Assembly (NCBI GenBank): GCA_020442165.1
Contig: JAGRKV010000052.1
Coordinates: 84,307 to 148,306, forward strand
DNA from: Hyphomicrobiaceae bacterium
GTDB taxonomy: Bacteria; Pseudomonadota; Alphaproteobacteria; Rhizobiales; Hyphomicrobiaceae
Direction of reading: 5' to 3'
DNA: 64,000 bases
Positions 9,879 through 18,753 of this stretch are shown one piece after another. The notes under the pieces were generated by a model. The model was not told the DNA's origin and did no database searches. It saw only the letters and a list, made by a program, of their open reading frames with translations. A program made the position numbers and the translations under genes. Each line of letters opens with the position of its first letter. The stretch's first letter is position 1.

Positions 9879-10254
9879 TACTCGCCATTGGCGAACGGCT
9901 GGTGGCGCCGGGGATTTGGTGCGAGGGGCGATGGCCGTGCGGCAGGGGTGGTTGCGTCCGCCGGTAGCCGAAACGGGCTGGAAGGGGCGGCAGCTGAAAA
10001 TTTCCTTTGCGATCGGACAATGGCGGCGGTTTGGGGTGGCTGTCGGTGTGCTTCGTCTCGCTGAGCGGCTAGTTTGCGTTTTGAAGAAACTGCTGGAACG
10101 GATGGGTGTCATCAGAGTGGATGGGCGGCTCAACGTAACGATCTCGTGGGCGCATCCGTTGGCCGTGCCGGTCGTGGTTGCCCTGTTTCCGCTCGGATTT
10201 CTCGCCAGTGTTGCCTTTCGCGTGTATCTGTGGCGAATGCGGCACGCAGCATGA
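9868..10254 (+). CDS. hypothetical protein with C-terminal membrane helix, at the expected pdhC position
   Basis: A 128-residue basic protein overlapping the end of the pdhB-like gene by 11 bases. The first half is Arg/Trp-rich and soluble-looking. A hydrophobic segment near residues 100-122 is a likely membrane anchor, followed by R-V-Y-L-W-R-M-R. No lipoyl, E3-binding or acyltransferase feature of E2 is present, and no D-H-R-x-x-D-G motif was seen. It lies between pdhB and the DUF5076 gene, where pdhC sits in rhizobia. An alternative explanation is that part of this is non-coding; opposite-strand ORFs here look less protein-like. Confidence 0.45.
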   Translation: MPLDTRHWRTAGGAGDLVRGAMAVRQGWLRPPVAETGWKGRQLKISFAIGQWRRFGVAVGVLRLAERLVCVLKKLLERMGVIRVDGRLNVTISWAHPLAVPVVVALFPLGFLASVAFRVYLWRMRHAA

Positions 10255-10308
10255 TGCCGCCAGCTCGCCACGCGCCCGGTGCGCGGGGAGGCCGGCAAAG
10301 GAGCAGTT

Positions 10309-10638
10309 ATGGACGATACGAATTTCGACGAGTTGGAAGAGCTGGAGCTGCCCGATGGCGTTCATGATGCCGAAACGGCGCTGGAAGTGCTGCGCGCCTG
10401 GATTGCCGACGGTGGACTGCACGTCATCTTCAACCCCGAGACGTTCACACATGATGTCTCGGAATGGGGCAGGTTGCTGGGCGATATCGCGCAACACATC
10501 GCCCATGCGGTCGAGCTTGATGGGCAGATGGGGCGTGACGATGCGCTGGCGGCGATGACGGAAGCTTTCCATCGCGGTGTCGACAGCACCGATTCGTCCA
10601 AGATGTCGGGCCGGATCAAGGGCCGGGTCGAACACTAG
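10309..10638 (+). CDS. DUF5076 domain protein
   Basis: A 109-residue cytoplasmic acidic protein. The pattern A-x-E-V-L-R-A-W-I-A-D-G-G-L-H-V, followed by W-G-R-L-L-G-D-I-A-Q-H-I-A, matches what I recall of the DUF5076 family. It is typically encoded next to pdhC/lpd in rhizobial PDH operons. The ATG at 10309 follows a GGAG-like Shine-Dalgarno and gives the family N-terminus; an upstream in-frame start at 10279 would add ten unlikely residues. Function is unknown. It serves as a synteny marker showing that this is the PDH locus even though E2 and E3 are gone. Confidence 0.75.
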   Translation: MDDTNFDELEELELPDGVHDAETALEVLRAWIADGGLHVIFNPETFTHDVSEWGRLLGDIAQHIAHAVELDGQMGRDDALAAMTEAFHRGVDSTDSSKMSGRIKGRVEH

Positions 10639-10670
10639 GGCTTGCGCGTGGTGCCTTAGCGGAGAGGTGC

Positions 10671-11111
10671 ATGTCCGAGGCTGACATTCTGCAAAACCTG
10701 TTCGATGCGATCGATGCAGTGCTGGTGGTGTTCTCGACCTTCTTTGCAATCGTGTCCGGTTACGTGGCGGCGCTTTATTTCTTCCTGGCGCGCGCGCCGT
10801 TGGTCCTGCGCACGGTCGCGTTTTCGCTGCTGACGATCGGTCTGGCGTTCCTGGGCGGAACAGCAACCGTTATCGAGAAGCTTCAAGAAGGTTTGTTTGC
10901 GGCTTGGGACCGTCTGGAGCGGCCTATCGTTCCCTTGCAGGATCTGCGTAATCCGTTACCTGGCCTCTATACGGCGGGATTCACGCAGCAGCAAATCGGC
11001 GTTGGCATAGGCTGGATCGTGGCGCTGGCTGTCTACGTCGCCTTGTTCTACCTGACGTTCATCTATCGTTGGTCGGCAGAGGGTGTGCCACTCACGGACA
11101 AGCGACGATAA
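10671..11111 (+). CDS. three-helix membrane protein, unknown function
   Basis: A 146-residue membrane protein with hydrophobic segments at about 12-36, 42-64 and 113-135, and a soluble stretch between the second and third. A Shine-Dalgarno (GAGAGG) precedes the ATG by four bases. It begins 32 bases after the DUF5076 stop, consistent with one transcript. I do not recognise a family. It lies in the interval where lpdA (E3) is expected in related genomes but has no flavoprotein feature. Confidence 0.6.
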   Translation: MSEADILQNLFDAIDAVLVVFSTFFAIVSGYVAALYFFLARAPLVLRTVAFSLLTIGLAFLGGTATVIEKLQEGLFAAWDRLERPIVPLQDLRNPLPGLYTAGFTQQQIGVGIGWIVALAVYVALFYLTFIYRWSAEGVPLTDKRR

Positions 11112-11346
11112 CGCCTGCGCCAACGCATGCGACGTGGCCGATTGAATGGGCTGTGTCGGGACTGGCACAACCCGACCATTTCCACAGATAACTGCAAAAA
11201 CAGCTATTTGCGGGCCAATTCATCAACCGGCAAATATGCCGACCCGCTTGCGGCGCGGCCTCGCGTTTCGCTTTATGGCTGCATATCCGGAGGTCCGGGG
11301 GGACCTGTCGTTTCTGCGCCAAAATCTCAGCGAGGGGGCTCTAACA

Positions 11347-11862
11347 ATGCTTTATCGGACACTTGCCGGAGTGGCTGTCATAGCTCTGGGTGGTATTCTC
11401 GGCGGCTGCGCCAATGATGGCAGCGGGCTTGGCCTGACGACGTCGTCGCTGGCGCCTGAGACCAAGGCTGAGGCAGCGGCGAAGGTTGATCCGCAGTGCG
11501 TCGCCTTGATGTCGAAGATCGATGCGCTGCGCAAGGAAGGCACACCTGAGCGGATCGAAAAAGTCGCCACTGGCGGCAAGGGATCCACGGCCAGCGTCAA
11601 GCGCGTTTCTCTGGCCAAAATGACCGAACTCGACAAGGCAAATGCCGAGTTCCAGCAGCGCTGCTCGACGCTCACTCCGGCGCAGCAGGCCGCAGCGGCG
11701 CCAAGTCAGGAAGCTGCCGCCGCCAGCGCCTCCTCAGGCGAAGCGCAAAAGACTGCCACCGACGCTGCCAAGAAGCAGGCAACCAAGACTGTTGCCAAGG
11801 TTGCGAAGTCTTCAGCGGCAAAGGCTGCGACCGAAGAGGCTGCCAAAGCCGCAACCCAGTAA
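11347..11862 (+). CDS. predicted lipoprotein with Ala/Lys-rich tail (paralog of the next lipoprotein)
   Basis: A 171-residue protein with a lipoprotein-type signal: hydrophobic residues 7-20 lead to L-G-G-C at about residue 21. The mature region has a compact Cys-x-n-Cys unit (Cys near residues 51 and 103) with L-x-x-x-G-T-P-E-R-I-E between them, followed by an Ala/Lys/Thr-rich low-complexity tail of about 65 residues. The ATG at 11347 is used because upstream in-frame starts precede the signal by 67 residues. A short perfect hairpin (11291-11306) lies in the leader. The Cys-bounded unit resembles that of the lipoprotein at 12234, so the two are probably paralogs. Function unknown. Confidence 0.7.
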   Translation: MLYRTLAGVAVIALGGILGGCANDGSGLGLTTSSLAPETKAEAAAKVDPQCVALMSKIDALRKEGTPERIEKVATGGKGSTASVKRVSLAKMTELDKANAEFQQRCSTLTPAQQAAAAPSQEAAAASASSGEAQKTATDAAKKQATKTVAKVAKSSAAKAATEEAAKAATQ

Positions 11863-12233
11863 TGCGACTGGAGCCTAGCTGCGCCTCGATACCAGCAGAA
11901 ATGCTGTGACGTGGGGTGCGCGAGGCGCAATGCGGATTGCTTGGTGAGATGACTTTATCAAGGGGGCATTGCCCCCTTGTTGTGCGCTGGAGCGGGGATG
12001 CGGTCTGGAGGTTGCCCACAATTGGAAGTGTGGCGCCCTAAGTGCAGCATGATGCCCGCAAATTCGGCAGAACACTCGCCAAAGCCACGTTGCAATGCGT
12101 TGTGTTGTCTTACTGAATTCAAAAACTTGAGCTGCGTCTTGATGGCAACAGCGGGCATCCATGGGGTTGCGGCGGGCGGGCGACTATGTTGAATCGCCAA
12201 TCGGTGCGACGTGGAACTCTGCCGGAGGGGAAT
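11863..12233. other. 371-base gap between two paralogous lipoprotein genes
   Basis: No credible ORF. It contains one strong hairpin (listed separately at 11959-11979). The remainder probably holds the promoter of the downstream lipoprotein; no clear -35/-10 pair could be assigned. Confidence 0.5.
11959..11979 (+). terminator. possible rho-independent terminator hairpin
   Basis: A perfect nine-base-pair inverted repeat, CAAGGGGGC and GCCCCCTTG, around a three-base loop. It lies about 100 bases after the upstream lipoprotein stop. The following T-tract is weak (TTGTTGTG), so termination is plausible but not certain. Confidence 0.5.
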
Positions 12234-12539
12234 GTGTTCAGGGTCGGTTTTCATTCACACCGTTTTGCGCCGCTTGCCGTGCTCGGGGCCGGCTTTCTGG
12301 TCGCAGCGTGTGCAGCTGATGGCAATCAGGGTGGTGCGGGCCCCGCGAAGGCGGTGGCTGGGAACGCATCTTGTCAGGAATCACGCAAGGAACTCGACAG
12401 GCTCGATGCGCGCGGCGTGCCTGCAAGGATCGAGGCTGCGAACCAAGGCAAGAAGCTGTCAGCGTCGCAGAAGGCCGACGTGGATCACTACAACCGCCTG
12501 CTGGCTCAATACCTTGGGTCACGCTGCCATTTGCAGTAA
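12234..12539 (+). CDS. small predicted lipoprotein, GTG start
   Basis: A 101-residue protein with a lipoprotein signal: a hydrophobic stretch then L-V-A-A-C at about residue 26. The mature part is a Cys-bounded unit, with A-S-C and ending S-R-C-H-L-Q, that contains L-D-A-R-G-V-P-A-R-I-E. This parallels L-R-K-E-G-T-P-E-R-I-E in the lipoprotein at 11347. The GTG at 12234 is chosen because a strong Shine-Dalgarno (GGAGGGG) ends four bases before it. An in-frame ATG at 12186 would put 16 polar residues before the signal. Function unknown; outer- or inner-membrane anchoring cannot be decided with certainty. Confidence 0.65.
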   Translation: MFRVGFHSHRFAPLAVLGAGFLVAACAADGNQGGAGPAKAVAGNASCQESRKELDRLDARGVPARIEAANQGKKLSASQKADVDHYNRLLAQYLGSRCHLQ

Positions 12540-12661
12540 GGCTTCTTTGCCGAGCGATTGATCCTCGGCGGGCATGAGAATTTTTTCGCGATGTTGATGG
12601 ACAGGCGGGGAGACTCGCGCAACCGTAGGCGCCATCGCGAATTATATGATGGATCCGGCCG

Positions 12662-12916
12662 ATGAATGCTGATTCTCGCGCATTGGTGATGTTTGTGCTC
12701 ATCGGCATTGTAGCCGGCTGGCTTGCTTCGATCGTCGTTGGCGGCGGCGGGTTGCTGCGGTATCTGATTACGGGTGTGGTCGGCGCGTTCGTGGGCGGTT
12801 ATCTGCTCAACGCGGTTGGGGTCAACCTGGGAATCAAGAACCCGCTGGCGAGCCAAATCGTGACAGCCACCATCGGCGCCATCGTTGTCGTAATACTGGC
12901 CCGATTGATTGCATAA
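12662..12916 (+). CDS. GlsB/YeaQ/YmgE-family membrane protein
   Basis: An 84-residue protein with three hydrophobic segments and the Gly-rich signature G-W-L-A-S-I-V-V-G-G-G-G-L-L-R-Y-L-I-T-G-V-V-G-A-F of the transglycosylase-associated/GlsB family. Members are small inner-membrane proteins, often stress induced, whose biochemical role is unknown. The next gene, starting 51 bases downstream, is a paralog, so the pair arose by tandem duplication. Such genes are commonly found inside rhizobial PDH-lipA blocks. Confidence 0.82.
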   Translation: MNADSRALVMFVLIGIVAGWLASIVVGGGGLLRYLITGVVGAFVGGYLLNAVGVNLGIKNPLASQIVTATIGAIVVVILARLIA

Positions 12917-12966
12917 GATCGCGCCTAGCCGGTGCGCGTCGTGCTGGATCGAGAAAGGTACGTGCG

Positions 12967-13239
12967 ATGGATCAAGTGATGGCCTATCTGCAAAACCCGT
13001 GGGTAATCATGGTCATCAACGGCCTGATCGCAGGCTGGCTGGCTGGGCTGCTGCTCGGCGGGGGTGGGCTCATCCGCAACCTCGTCGTCGGCATTCTGGG
13101 CGCGTTCATCGGCGGGGCCCTGGTGCAGGCCGGGGTGCTGAAGCTGCCCATCGACATTGGCACCTGGGGCAACCAGATCCTGGTCTCAACCATCGGCGCC
13201 CTGCTGCTTATCGTGATCGCCCGGATCATCGCCCGGTAG
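12967..13239 (+). CDS. GlsB/YeaQ/YmgE-family membrane protein, second copy
   Basis: A 90-residue paralog of the preceding gene. It has I-A-G-W-L-A-G-L-L-L-G-G-G-G-L-I-R-N-L-V-V-G-I-L-G-A-F-I-G-G and a final helix ending I-V-I-A-R-I-I-A-R. Three membrane helices are predicted. It lies 158 bases before lipA and is probably co-transcribed with its twin. No role can be assigned beyond the family. Confidence 0.82.
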   Translation: MDQVMAYLQNPWVIMVINGLIAGWLAGLLLGGGGLIRNLVVGILGAFIGGALVQAGVLKLPIDIGTWGNQILVSTIGALLLIVIARIIAR

Positions 13240-13397
13240 GCGGTTGACGGTATTTTTCCGGCACGGTTTTCACCTACGCCATCCGCAGCGCTTGATCCCG
13301 CGCGCGGGCTCGTTCACCTATAGCTTTGATTGCGCCGCGGCGGCTCTCCAGAATAGGGGCAGCTGCCTAGGCGTCAGGGTCGGTGAAGGTCGATGCA

Positions 13398-14375
13398 ATG
13401 GTGAAGGTTCTCGATACGGTTGGAGATGGCGGGGCGGTGCGTCCGCGCCATCCGGAGAAGGCAGGAAGGCCGGATACTCCTGTCTTGCGCAAGCCCGATT
13501 GGATCAGGGTCAAGGCGCCGGGTTCGCCCGTCTATGGCGAGACGCGCCGTATCGTGAAGGAAAACAAGCTCCATACGGTCTGCGAGGAAGCGTCCTGTCC
13601 CAACATCGGTGAGTGCTGGTCGAAACGGCACGCGACTATGATGATTATGGGCGATACGTGTACGCGCGCCTGCGCTTTCTGCAACGTGCGCACCGGTCTG
13701 CCAAATGCCCTGGATGGTGCGGAGCCCGGCCGGGTGGCCGAAGCGGTGGCGGCACTGGGTCTCAATCACGTCGTCATCACGTCGGTTGATCGCGATGATC
13801 TCGATGATGGCGGTGCAGCGCATTTCGCGGCGACGATTGCGGCAATCCGCAACGCGGCGCCGGATACCACGATCGAGATCCTGCCACCTGATTTCCTGCG
13901 CAAGGATGGTGCGCTCGAAGTTGTCGTCGCAGCAAAGCCTGATGTGTTCAATCACAACCTGGAAACGGTGCCGTCCCTCTATCTCAAGATCCGGCCGGGT
14001 GCGCGCTACTTTCATTCTCTGAGGCTGTTGCAGCGTGTGAAGGAACTCGATCCCGCGATGTTCACAAAGTCGGGCCTGATGGTGGGACTGGGTGAAACGC
14101 GCGAAGACGTCCTGCAGGTCATGGACGACATGCGTTCCGCCAATATCGACTTCCTCACCATCGGACAGTACCTGCAGCCGACGCGCAAGCATGCCGAAGT
14201 AAAGGGTTTCGTGACGCCCGAAGAGTTCAAGGCCTACGAGACGACGGCTTATGCCAAGGGCTTCCTGCTGGTTTCGGCGACACCGCTGACGCGCTCATCG
14301 CATCATGCGGGCGAGGATTTCGCGCGGCTCAGGGCGGCGCGTGACAAGCAGCTCCGCGCTGGGGCTGCTCGCTGA
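13398..14375 (+). CDS. lipA: lipoyl synthase
   Basis: A radical-SAM enzyme inserting two sulfur atoms into octanoyl-protein to form lipoate. The 325-residue protein carries the auxiliary-cluster motif [12 protein letters not shown] (Cys62, Cys67, Cys73) and the radical-SAM motif C-T-R-A-C-A-F-C (Cys88, Cys92, Cys95). It also has the conserved K-P-x-W-I-R-V-K near the N-terminus and the family-typical [15 protein letters not shown] 13398 is preferred; a GTG at 13383 is in frame and would add five residues. It overlaps the next gene by one base. lipA is complete although the local PDH proteins look unable to use lipoate; other lipoyl enzymes presumably need it. Confidence 0.97.
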   Translation: MVKVLDTVGDGGAVRPRHPEKAGRPDTPVLRKPDWIRVKAPGSPVYGETRRIVKENKLHTVCEEASCPNIGECWSKRHATMMIMGDTCTRACAFCNVRTGLPNALDGAEPGRVAEAVAALGLNHVVITSVDRDDLDDGGAAHFAATIAAIRNAAPDTTIEILPPDFLRKDGALEVVVAAKPDVFNHNLETVPSLYLKIRPGARYFHSLRLLQRVKELDPAMFTKSGLMVGLGETREDVLQVMDDMRSANIDFLTIGQYLQPTRKHAEVKGFVTPEEFKAYETTAYAKGFLLVSATPLTRSSHHAGEDFARLRAARDKQLRAGAAR

Positions 14376-14866
14376 TGCCCCGCTTCGAGACGACACGGCG
14401 CGTTCCATACTCCGCCGAGCAGATGTTCGCGATCGTGGCGGACATCGAGAAGTATCCCCAGTTCCTGCCGATGTGCGAGAGCCTCAAGGTGACGTCACGC
14501 AAAGACGATGGGGTGACGACGCATGTCGTCGCAACGATGGGCATTGGCTACAAGGCCATCCAGGAGAGCTTCACGACGCGGGTTGTGCTGTCGCCCAAGG
14601 CAAGCCCGCCGCTGATCGAGGTGGCCTACCTCGATGGTCCTTTCCACCACCTCGATAACCGCTGGAGGTTCACCGATCGCGAGAACGGGTCGGACATCCA
14701 CTTCTTCATCGACTACCAGTTCCGCTCGGCGATGCTGGGGCTGGTGATGGGGACGGTGTTCGACAAGGCGTTCCGCAAGTTTGCCGAGGCCTTCGAGGAC
14801 CGGGCGCGGCAGGTTTATGGGCCACTGGGGCGCGTCGGGGCTGAGAGTTCCGGGTCAAAGGCTTAG
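14375..14866 (+). CDS. COQ10/RatA-type START-domain protein
   Basis: A 163-residue member of the polyketide-cyclase/START superfamily related to COQ10 and RatA. It shows the opening P-R-F-E-T-T-R-R-V-P-Y-S-A-E-Q-M-F, the F-L-P-M-C-E-S-L block and F-x-I-D-Y-Q-F-R-S near the end. Alphaproteobacterial members next to lipA are usually annotated as ubiquinone-binding proteins that assist respiration. The ATG overlaps the lipA stop (TGATG), so translation is coupled. It is convergent with the cinA-domain gene; a palindromic repeat separates them. Confidence 0.88.
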   Translation: MPRFETTRRVPYSAEQMFAIVADIEKYPQFLPMCESLKVTSRKDDGVTTHVVATMGIGYKAIQESFTTRVVLSPKASPPLIEVAYLDGPFHHLDNRWRFTDRENGSDIHFFIDYQFRSAMLGLVMGTVFDKAFRKFAEAFEDRARQVYGPLGRVGAESSGSKA

Positions 14867-14916
14867 TGCTCGTTCAATCTCGATGGAAACGAATGCGCTC
14901 TCCATGTTTTTGATTT

Positions 14917-14965
14917 GTGCATGTTTTTCACGATGAACCGCTTCACACTTCAGCCAAACATGCAC
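14917..14965. repeat. palindromic intergenic repeat, copy 1 (degenerate stem)
   Basis: GTGCATGTTT (14917-14926) pairs with AAACATGCAC (14956-14965), and an inner GAA/TTC pair surrounds the central CCGCTTCACAC. It is clearly the same family as the repeat at 38113-38157, which shares the central core and the arms. Like that copy it lies between convergent genes and reaches into the stop codon (TAG) of the minus-strand gene. It may serve as a bidirectional terminator or be a REP/RPE-like element of Hyphomicrobiales. Confidence 0.7.
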
Positions 14966-15474
14966 TAGTGCTCGGCGCATTTGTGCAGCATAGCCAGCGC
15001 CTCCGCGACCGTGGCGAGCCGGATTGCAGTGCGGCCAATGTCGCCGAACCGGCATTCGCGGTGGCGGGTGAGGTGGCCCTTTCGGTGGACAGCGATGTGA
15101 ACAAGGCCAACAGGCTTTTGCGGTGTGCCGCCGGTCGGGCCAGCAATGCCGGTGATGGCGGCTGCCAAATCAACGCGCGCTCGGGCCAAGGCGCCGGTCG
15201 TCATTGCTTCTGCTACCTCGCGACTCACTGCGCCGTGGTTTTCAAGTAGCGTGGCTGGCACCCCAAGGCACTCGATCTTGGCGGTGTTGGAGTAGGTGAC
15301 GTAGCCGCGGTCGACAACCGCGGATGAGCCGGAGATTTCAGTGAGCACGGCGGCAAGCAGACCGCCGGTACAGCTTTCAGCCGTCACCATCCGCAGGCCG
15401 CGCGCCTTGCAGCATTCCAGGAGTGCCGTGGCGGCCGCTGTCAATTCGATGGGAAATACCGTTGACGTGCTCAT
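14965..15474 (-). CDS. pncC: nicotinamide-nucleotide amidohydrolase (CinA C-terminal domain, PncC)
   Basis: A 169-residue stand-alone CinA C-terminal domain that deamidates NMN to NaMN. Diagnostic motifs are T-A-E-S-C-T-G-G-L-L-A-A, the S-S-A-V-V-D-R-G-Y-V-T-Y-S-N block, and the A-I-T-G-I-A-G-P-T-G-G-T-P-x-K-P-V-G-x-V loop. The start at 15474 gives a short family-like N-terminus; an in-frame ATG at 15498 is also possible. The N-terminal molybdopterin-like domain of full-length CinA is absent, as is usual in this group. The stop codon lies in a palindromic repeat. Confidence 0.92.
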   Translation of the reverse strand: MSTSTVFPIELTAAATALLECCKARGLRMVTAESCTGGLLAAVLTEISGSSAVVDRGYVTYSNTAKIECLGVPATLLENHGAVSREVAEAMTTGALARARVDLAAAITGIAGPTGGTPQKPVGLVHIAVHRKGHLTRHRECRFGDIGRTAIRLATVAEALAMLHKCAEH

Positions 15475-15635
15475 CTGCCGTCCGTGCCGATACAGCAATA
15501 TCCATATGAAGACTCGCGACAGCGTATCTGTCCATGCCGGACTGTTCGCCAGGCGATAAATGAGCAGAGCCGGCGCACTGGGCAGGTGCGCCGGCTCGAT
15601 TGTCGGGAGAGAGAGTATCTTGACACAGCATTGTG

Positions 15636-16121
15636 TCAGGCGGCGATGAGCTTCTCCGCCTGGTCAAGGAGACCATCGAGCACGGAACGGCTCTCCGGTC
15701 CCATTACGGCAGTCGCACGGCGCTGTGCGTCCTGCCAGATTGGATACGCATCGACGAGTACGGCCTGACCTTTGGGCGTCAGGTGCAGGCCACGTCCGCG
15801 TCGGCCAGCCGGTGGGTCCATGATGAGATGGCCCAGCGCCAGAAGACGCTTCAGGTTGCGCGACAGAGTCGATTTTTCGATGTCGAGTTCGTGGCCGATC
15901 TCGACAGCGGTGATTCCATCGCGTGACGCGAGTTGCGCGAGCAAGGTGTACTGGCTCGCCGTGATGCCGAGCGGGCGCATGGCATCGTCGTAAACTCGCG
16001 TAATGATGCGCGACAACTGGCGCACGCGCGTGGCCAAACACGCGGCCGCGGTGGTTTCGGCGATGTCGCTGATTGTTTGTGTCTCAGCGCTTGGCCGATC
16101 GATCGTAAGTGTAGAATCCAT
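15636..16121 (-). CDS. MarR-family transcriptional regulator
   Basis: A 161-residue winged-helix regulator. The motif I-T-A-S-Q-Y-T-L-L-A-Q-L-A is followed by a recognition helix region I-E-K-S-T-L-S-R-N-L-K-R-L and a basic wing P-A-G-R-R-G-R-G-L-H-L-T-P-K-G, all typical of MarR proteins. The start at 16121 is preferred over 16163 because the extra residues are not family-like. The target is unknown; MarR genes often regulate a divergent neighbour, but the next gene upstream (ispDF) is on the same strand and ends 171 bases away. No operator palindrome could be assigned confidently. Confidence 0.85.
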   Translation of the reverse strand: MDSTLTIDRPSAETQTISDIAETTAAACLATRVRQLSRIITRVYDDAMRPLGITASQYTLLAQLASRDGITAVEIGHELDIEKSTLSRNLKRLLALGHLIMDPPAGRRGRGLHLTPKGQAVLVDAYPIWQDAQRRATAVMGPESRSVLDGLLDQAEKLIAA

Positions 16122-16292
16122 TCTTATAACCCCCGCAAGGCTCGTGATCATACAACCACGCACGAGGATTTTGATGCCGCGATTCTGGCGGCGGGGTCAA
16201 CGCAGGGAGTGTGGCTTACGTGTGACGAATGGATCAAAACAAGTCTTGTTTGCGCAACTCAACACTATTCACAGCCGTCGATTTGCGAGTTT

Positions 16293-17492
16293 CTAGGCGG
16301 CCGGTTTGTTGTGGGGCAACAGCAACATTATTGATGCCATGGCGGCAATGCCCTCGCGCCGGCCAGTGAAGCCAAGCCCTTCGGTCGTCGTTGCCTTGAT
16401 GCCAACGCGCGTGGGGTCAAGCCCCATGATCTCGGCGATTTTCGTCTTCATGGCATCGCGGTGAGGACCGATCTTGGGGGCCTCGCACAGCACGGTGACG
16501 TCGGCGTTGGTAATGCGGCCACCACGGCTGGCGACGCGGGCAACGGCGTCTTGAAGGAAGATGTATGAGGCGGCGCCCTTCCACTTGGGATTGGAGGGGG
16601 GAAAGTGTTGGCCGATGTCGCCATCGCCCAGCGCGCCCAAGAGAGCGTCGGTCAGCGCGTGTAGGACGACGTCGCCATCGGAGTGTGCATCGACCCCTTG
16701 GGTATGTGGAATCTTGAGACCACCCAGCATGACGTGATCGCCGTCGGTAAAGCGGTGGACGTCGAAACCGGTGCCGGTGGCGGGCAGCCAGCCGGAAAGG
16801 TTTGGGGCCGAAATGAGCTTGTCCGCCATGCGCAAATCCAGAGGCGTTGTGATCTTGAAGTTGAGGGGTGTGTCCTCGACGATGGCGACGGGAATTCCTG
16901 CCCATTCGGCTATGGATGCATCGTCAGTGAAATCGTCGCGACCCGTCGCAGCAGCCTTGCGGTGGGCGGCAAGGATGTCGCCGAGGCGGAAACCTTGTGG
17001 GGTCTGGGCGCGCCATAGCCCTGCGCGCGGGACCGTCTCTGCGACGAGGCCGGCTGGTCCTGCCCGCTTCAAAGTGTCGGCCAGGGGTATCGCCGCCAGG
17101 GCGCCGGGGTGGGTCTTGAGTGCAGCGATAACCTGCCGGACCGTATCGGGCTGAACGAACGGCCGGGCGGCATCGTGGATGAGGACCTCGGTGATGCCCT
17201 TGTTTGCGTTCTCCAGGGCTTCCAGACCGTTGAGCACCGAGAGCTGGCGTGTTGCGCCTCCATGGACGGGTGCCAAAATCCGGCAGGCGCTGAGGGCGAG
17301 GGCGCTTGCATAGAGCGCGCCGTCTTCGGGATGAATGACGACCTGGATGTGCTCGATTTCGGCGAGATTCCCGAAGGCTTCGACCGTCAAGGCCAATACC
17401 GTCCGGTCAGCGAGCCGCGCGTACTGCTTGGGCAGATCGCCGCCCGCCCTGGTGCCGCGGCCGGCGGCGACGATTAGTGCGGCTGTGGTCAC
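16293..17492 (-). CDS. ispDF: bifunctional IspD/IspF of the MEP isoprenoid pathway
   Basis: A 399-residue fusion of 2-C-methyl-D-erythritol 4-phosphate cytidylyltransferase (about 1-230) and MEcPP synthase (about 240-395), the usual alphaproteobacterial arrangement. The IspD part has [16 protein letters not shown] and H-D-A-A-R-P. The IspF part has the metal-binding D-V-H and H-S-D-G-D-V, with [11 protein letters not shown]. The start is GTG at 17492, with an AGGAG about ten bases upstream. Longer upstream ATG starts would overlap the divergent dusB promoter region and add non-family sequence. It is divergent from dusB. Confidence 0.93.
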   Translation of the reverse strand: MTTAALIVAAGRGTRAGGDLPKQYARLADRTVLALTVEAFGNLAEIEHIQVVIHPEDGALYASALALSACRILAPVHGGATRQLSVLNGLEALENANKGITEVLIHDAARPFVQPDTVRQVIAALKTHPGALAAIPLADTLKRAGPAGLVAETVPRAGLWRAQTPQGFRLGDILAAHRKAAATGRDDFTDDASIAEWAGIPVAIVEDTPLNFKITTPLDLRMADKLISAPNLSGWLPATGTGFDVHRFTDGDHVMLGGLKIPHTQGVDAHSDGDVVLHALTDALLGALGDGDIGQHFPPSNPKWKGAASYIFLQDAVARVASRGGRITNADVTVLCEAPKIGPHRDAMKTKIAEIMGLDPTRVGIKATTTEGLGFTGRREGIAAMASIMLLLPHNKPAA

Positions 17493-17724
17493 GGGGACTT
17501 GGGCTCCTGGGGCGGCAAGCCGCCGAGGGTGGGTCCGGTGCTCCCTTGGCAGGCCATCGATCGTGAGATTGGCGTCAACTTGGCTCGTGGAATACCCGAC
17601 CGGGCTGGCAGCGGCAATTCGCATCAACCAATTTGATTGGAGGAACCGCTTTTCGCGCTTGCGAGAAGAGGGGAACATTCTTATTCTGCACAAGAGTGTG
17701 GCAGTTAAAAATGTTGCCCAGCAA

Positions 17725-18753
17725 ATGAGCAGAAAAAGTTGTGGTGTTGAGGCTGGTGGTCTTCAGATCGGCTCTGTCAGCACCAGGAACATCGTAGCAT
17801 TGGCGCCCATGTCGGGCGTTTCGGACCTGCCGCTACGTCAGATGGCGAGCCGGCTTGGGGCGGGGCTCGTCGTGTCTGAAATGATTGCATCCGATGCGCT
17901 GAAAAGCGGCCGGAAGGGTTCGCTTCGTCGTGCCGAGTCGGAAGGTGTTGCTCCATTCGTGATCCAGCTGGCTGGCCGGCAAGCGCACTGGATGGCCGAA
18001 GGTGCGCGGATCGCGGCTGATCTGGGCGCCGATGTCATCGATATAAACATGGGATGCCCGGCACGGGAAGTCACGGGCAAGCTGTCGGGTAGCGCGCTGA
18101 TGCGCGCTCCAGACCACGCGCTGTCGCTGATCGAGGCCGTTGTTGGAGCCGTGGATGTGCCAGTCACGCTCAAGATGCGATTGGGCTGGGACCGCAATGC
18201 GATGAATGCGCCTGAGATCGCCCGGCGTGCGGAGGCGGCGGGCGTGCAGCTCATCACGGTTCATGGGCGAACGCGGTGCGACTTCTTCAAGGGTAGCGCT
18301 GATTGGGCGGCGGTCAGGCCCGTCGTTGAGGCGGTCAAGGTTCCAGTGATCGTCAATGGCGACATCACAACGCCAGCCGATGCGAGGCAAGCATTGGCGC
18401 AGTCGGGTGCAGCTGGGGTGATGATCGGGCGCGGGGCTTACGGCGCGCCGTGGCGGCCGGGACGGATTGCGGTGTCGCTGACGACCGGCAACGATCCTGG
18501 CGAACCGGAGCTTGCCGAGCAGGGGCTGATCGCGGAGGCACACGTTGACGCTCTGCTTTCGCACTACGGGCAGGAGCTTGGTCTGCGCAATGCGCGCAAG
18601 CACATCGGTTGGTACCTGGAGAGTGCTGGTTTTGAGGGTGGCTCGTTGAAGGATTGGCGACGGCGGCTCTGCACTAATGACGATCCTGTGCGGGTGATGG
18701 ATGAATTTCGTGCCGCCTATGTTGCCGCAGAAGAAATGAGGCTCGCCGCATGA
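17725..18753 (+). CDS. dusB: tRNA-dihydrouridine synthase (DusB type)
   Basis: A 342-residue FMN/NADPH enzyme reducing uridine in tRNA. It has [10 protein letters not shown], the nucleic-acid/FMN block D-I-N-M-G-C-P-A with catalytic Cys in [23 protein letters not shown] and [14 protein letters not shown] 17725 is chosen; the frame continues upstream into the region antisense to ispDF. Its stop overlaps the ntrB start (ATGA), the classical nifR3-ntrB arrangement that gave DusB its older name NifR3, so it is co-transcribed with the nitrogen regulators. Confidence 0.95.
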   Translation: MSRKSCGVEAGGLQIGSVSTRNIVALAPMSGVSDLPLRQMASRLGAGLVVSEMIASDALKSGRKGSLRRAESEGVAPFVIQLAGRQAHWMAEGARIAADLGADVIDINMGCPAREVTGKLSGSALMRAPDHALSLIEAVVGAVDVPVTLKMRLGWDRNAMNAPEIARRAEAAGVQLITVHGRTRCDFFKGSADWAAVRPVVEAVKVPVIVNGDITTPADARQALAQSGAAGVMIGRGAYGAPWRPGRIAVSLTTGNDPGEPELAEQGLIAEAHVDALLSHYGQELGLRNARKHIGWYLESAGFEGGSLKDWRRRLCTNDDPVRVMDEFRAAYVAAEEMRLAA

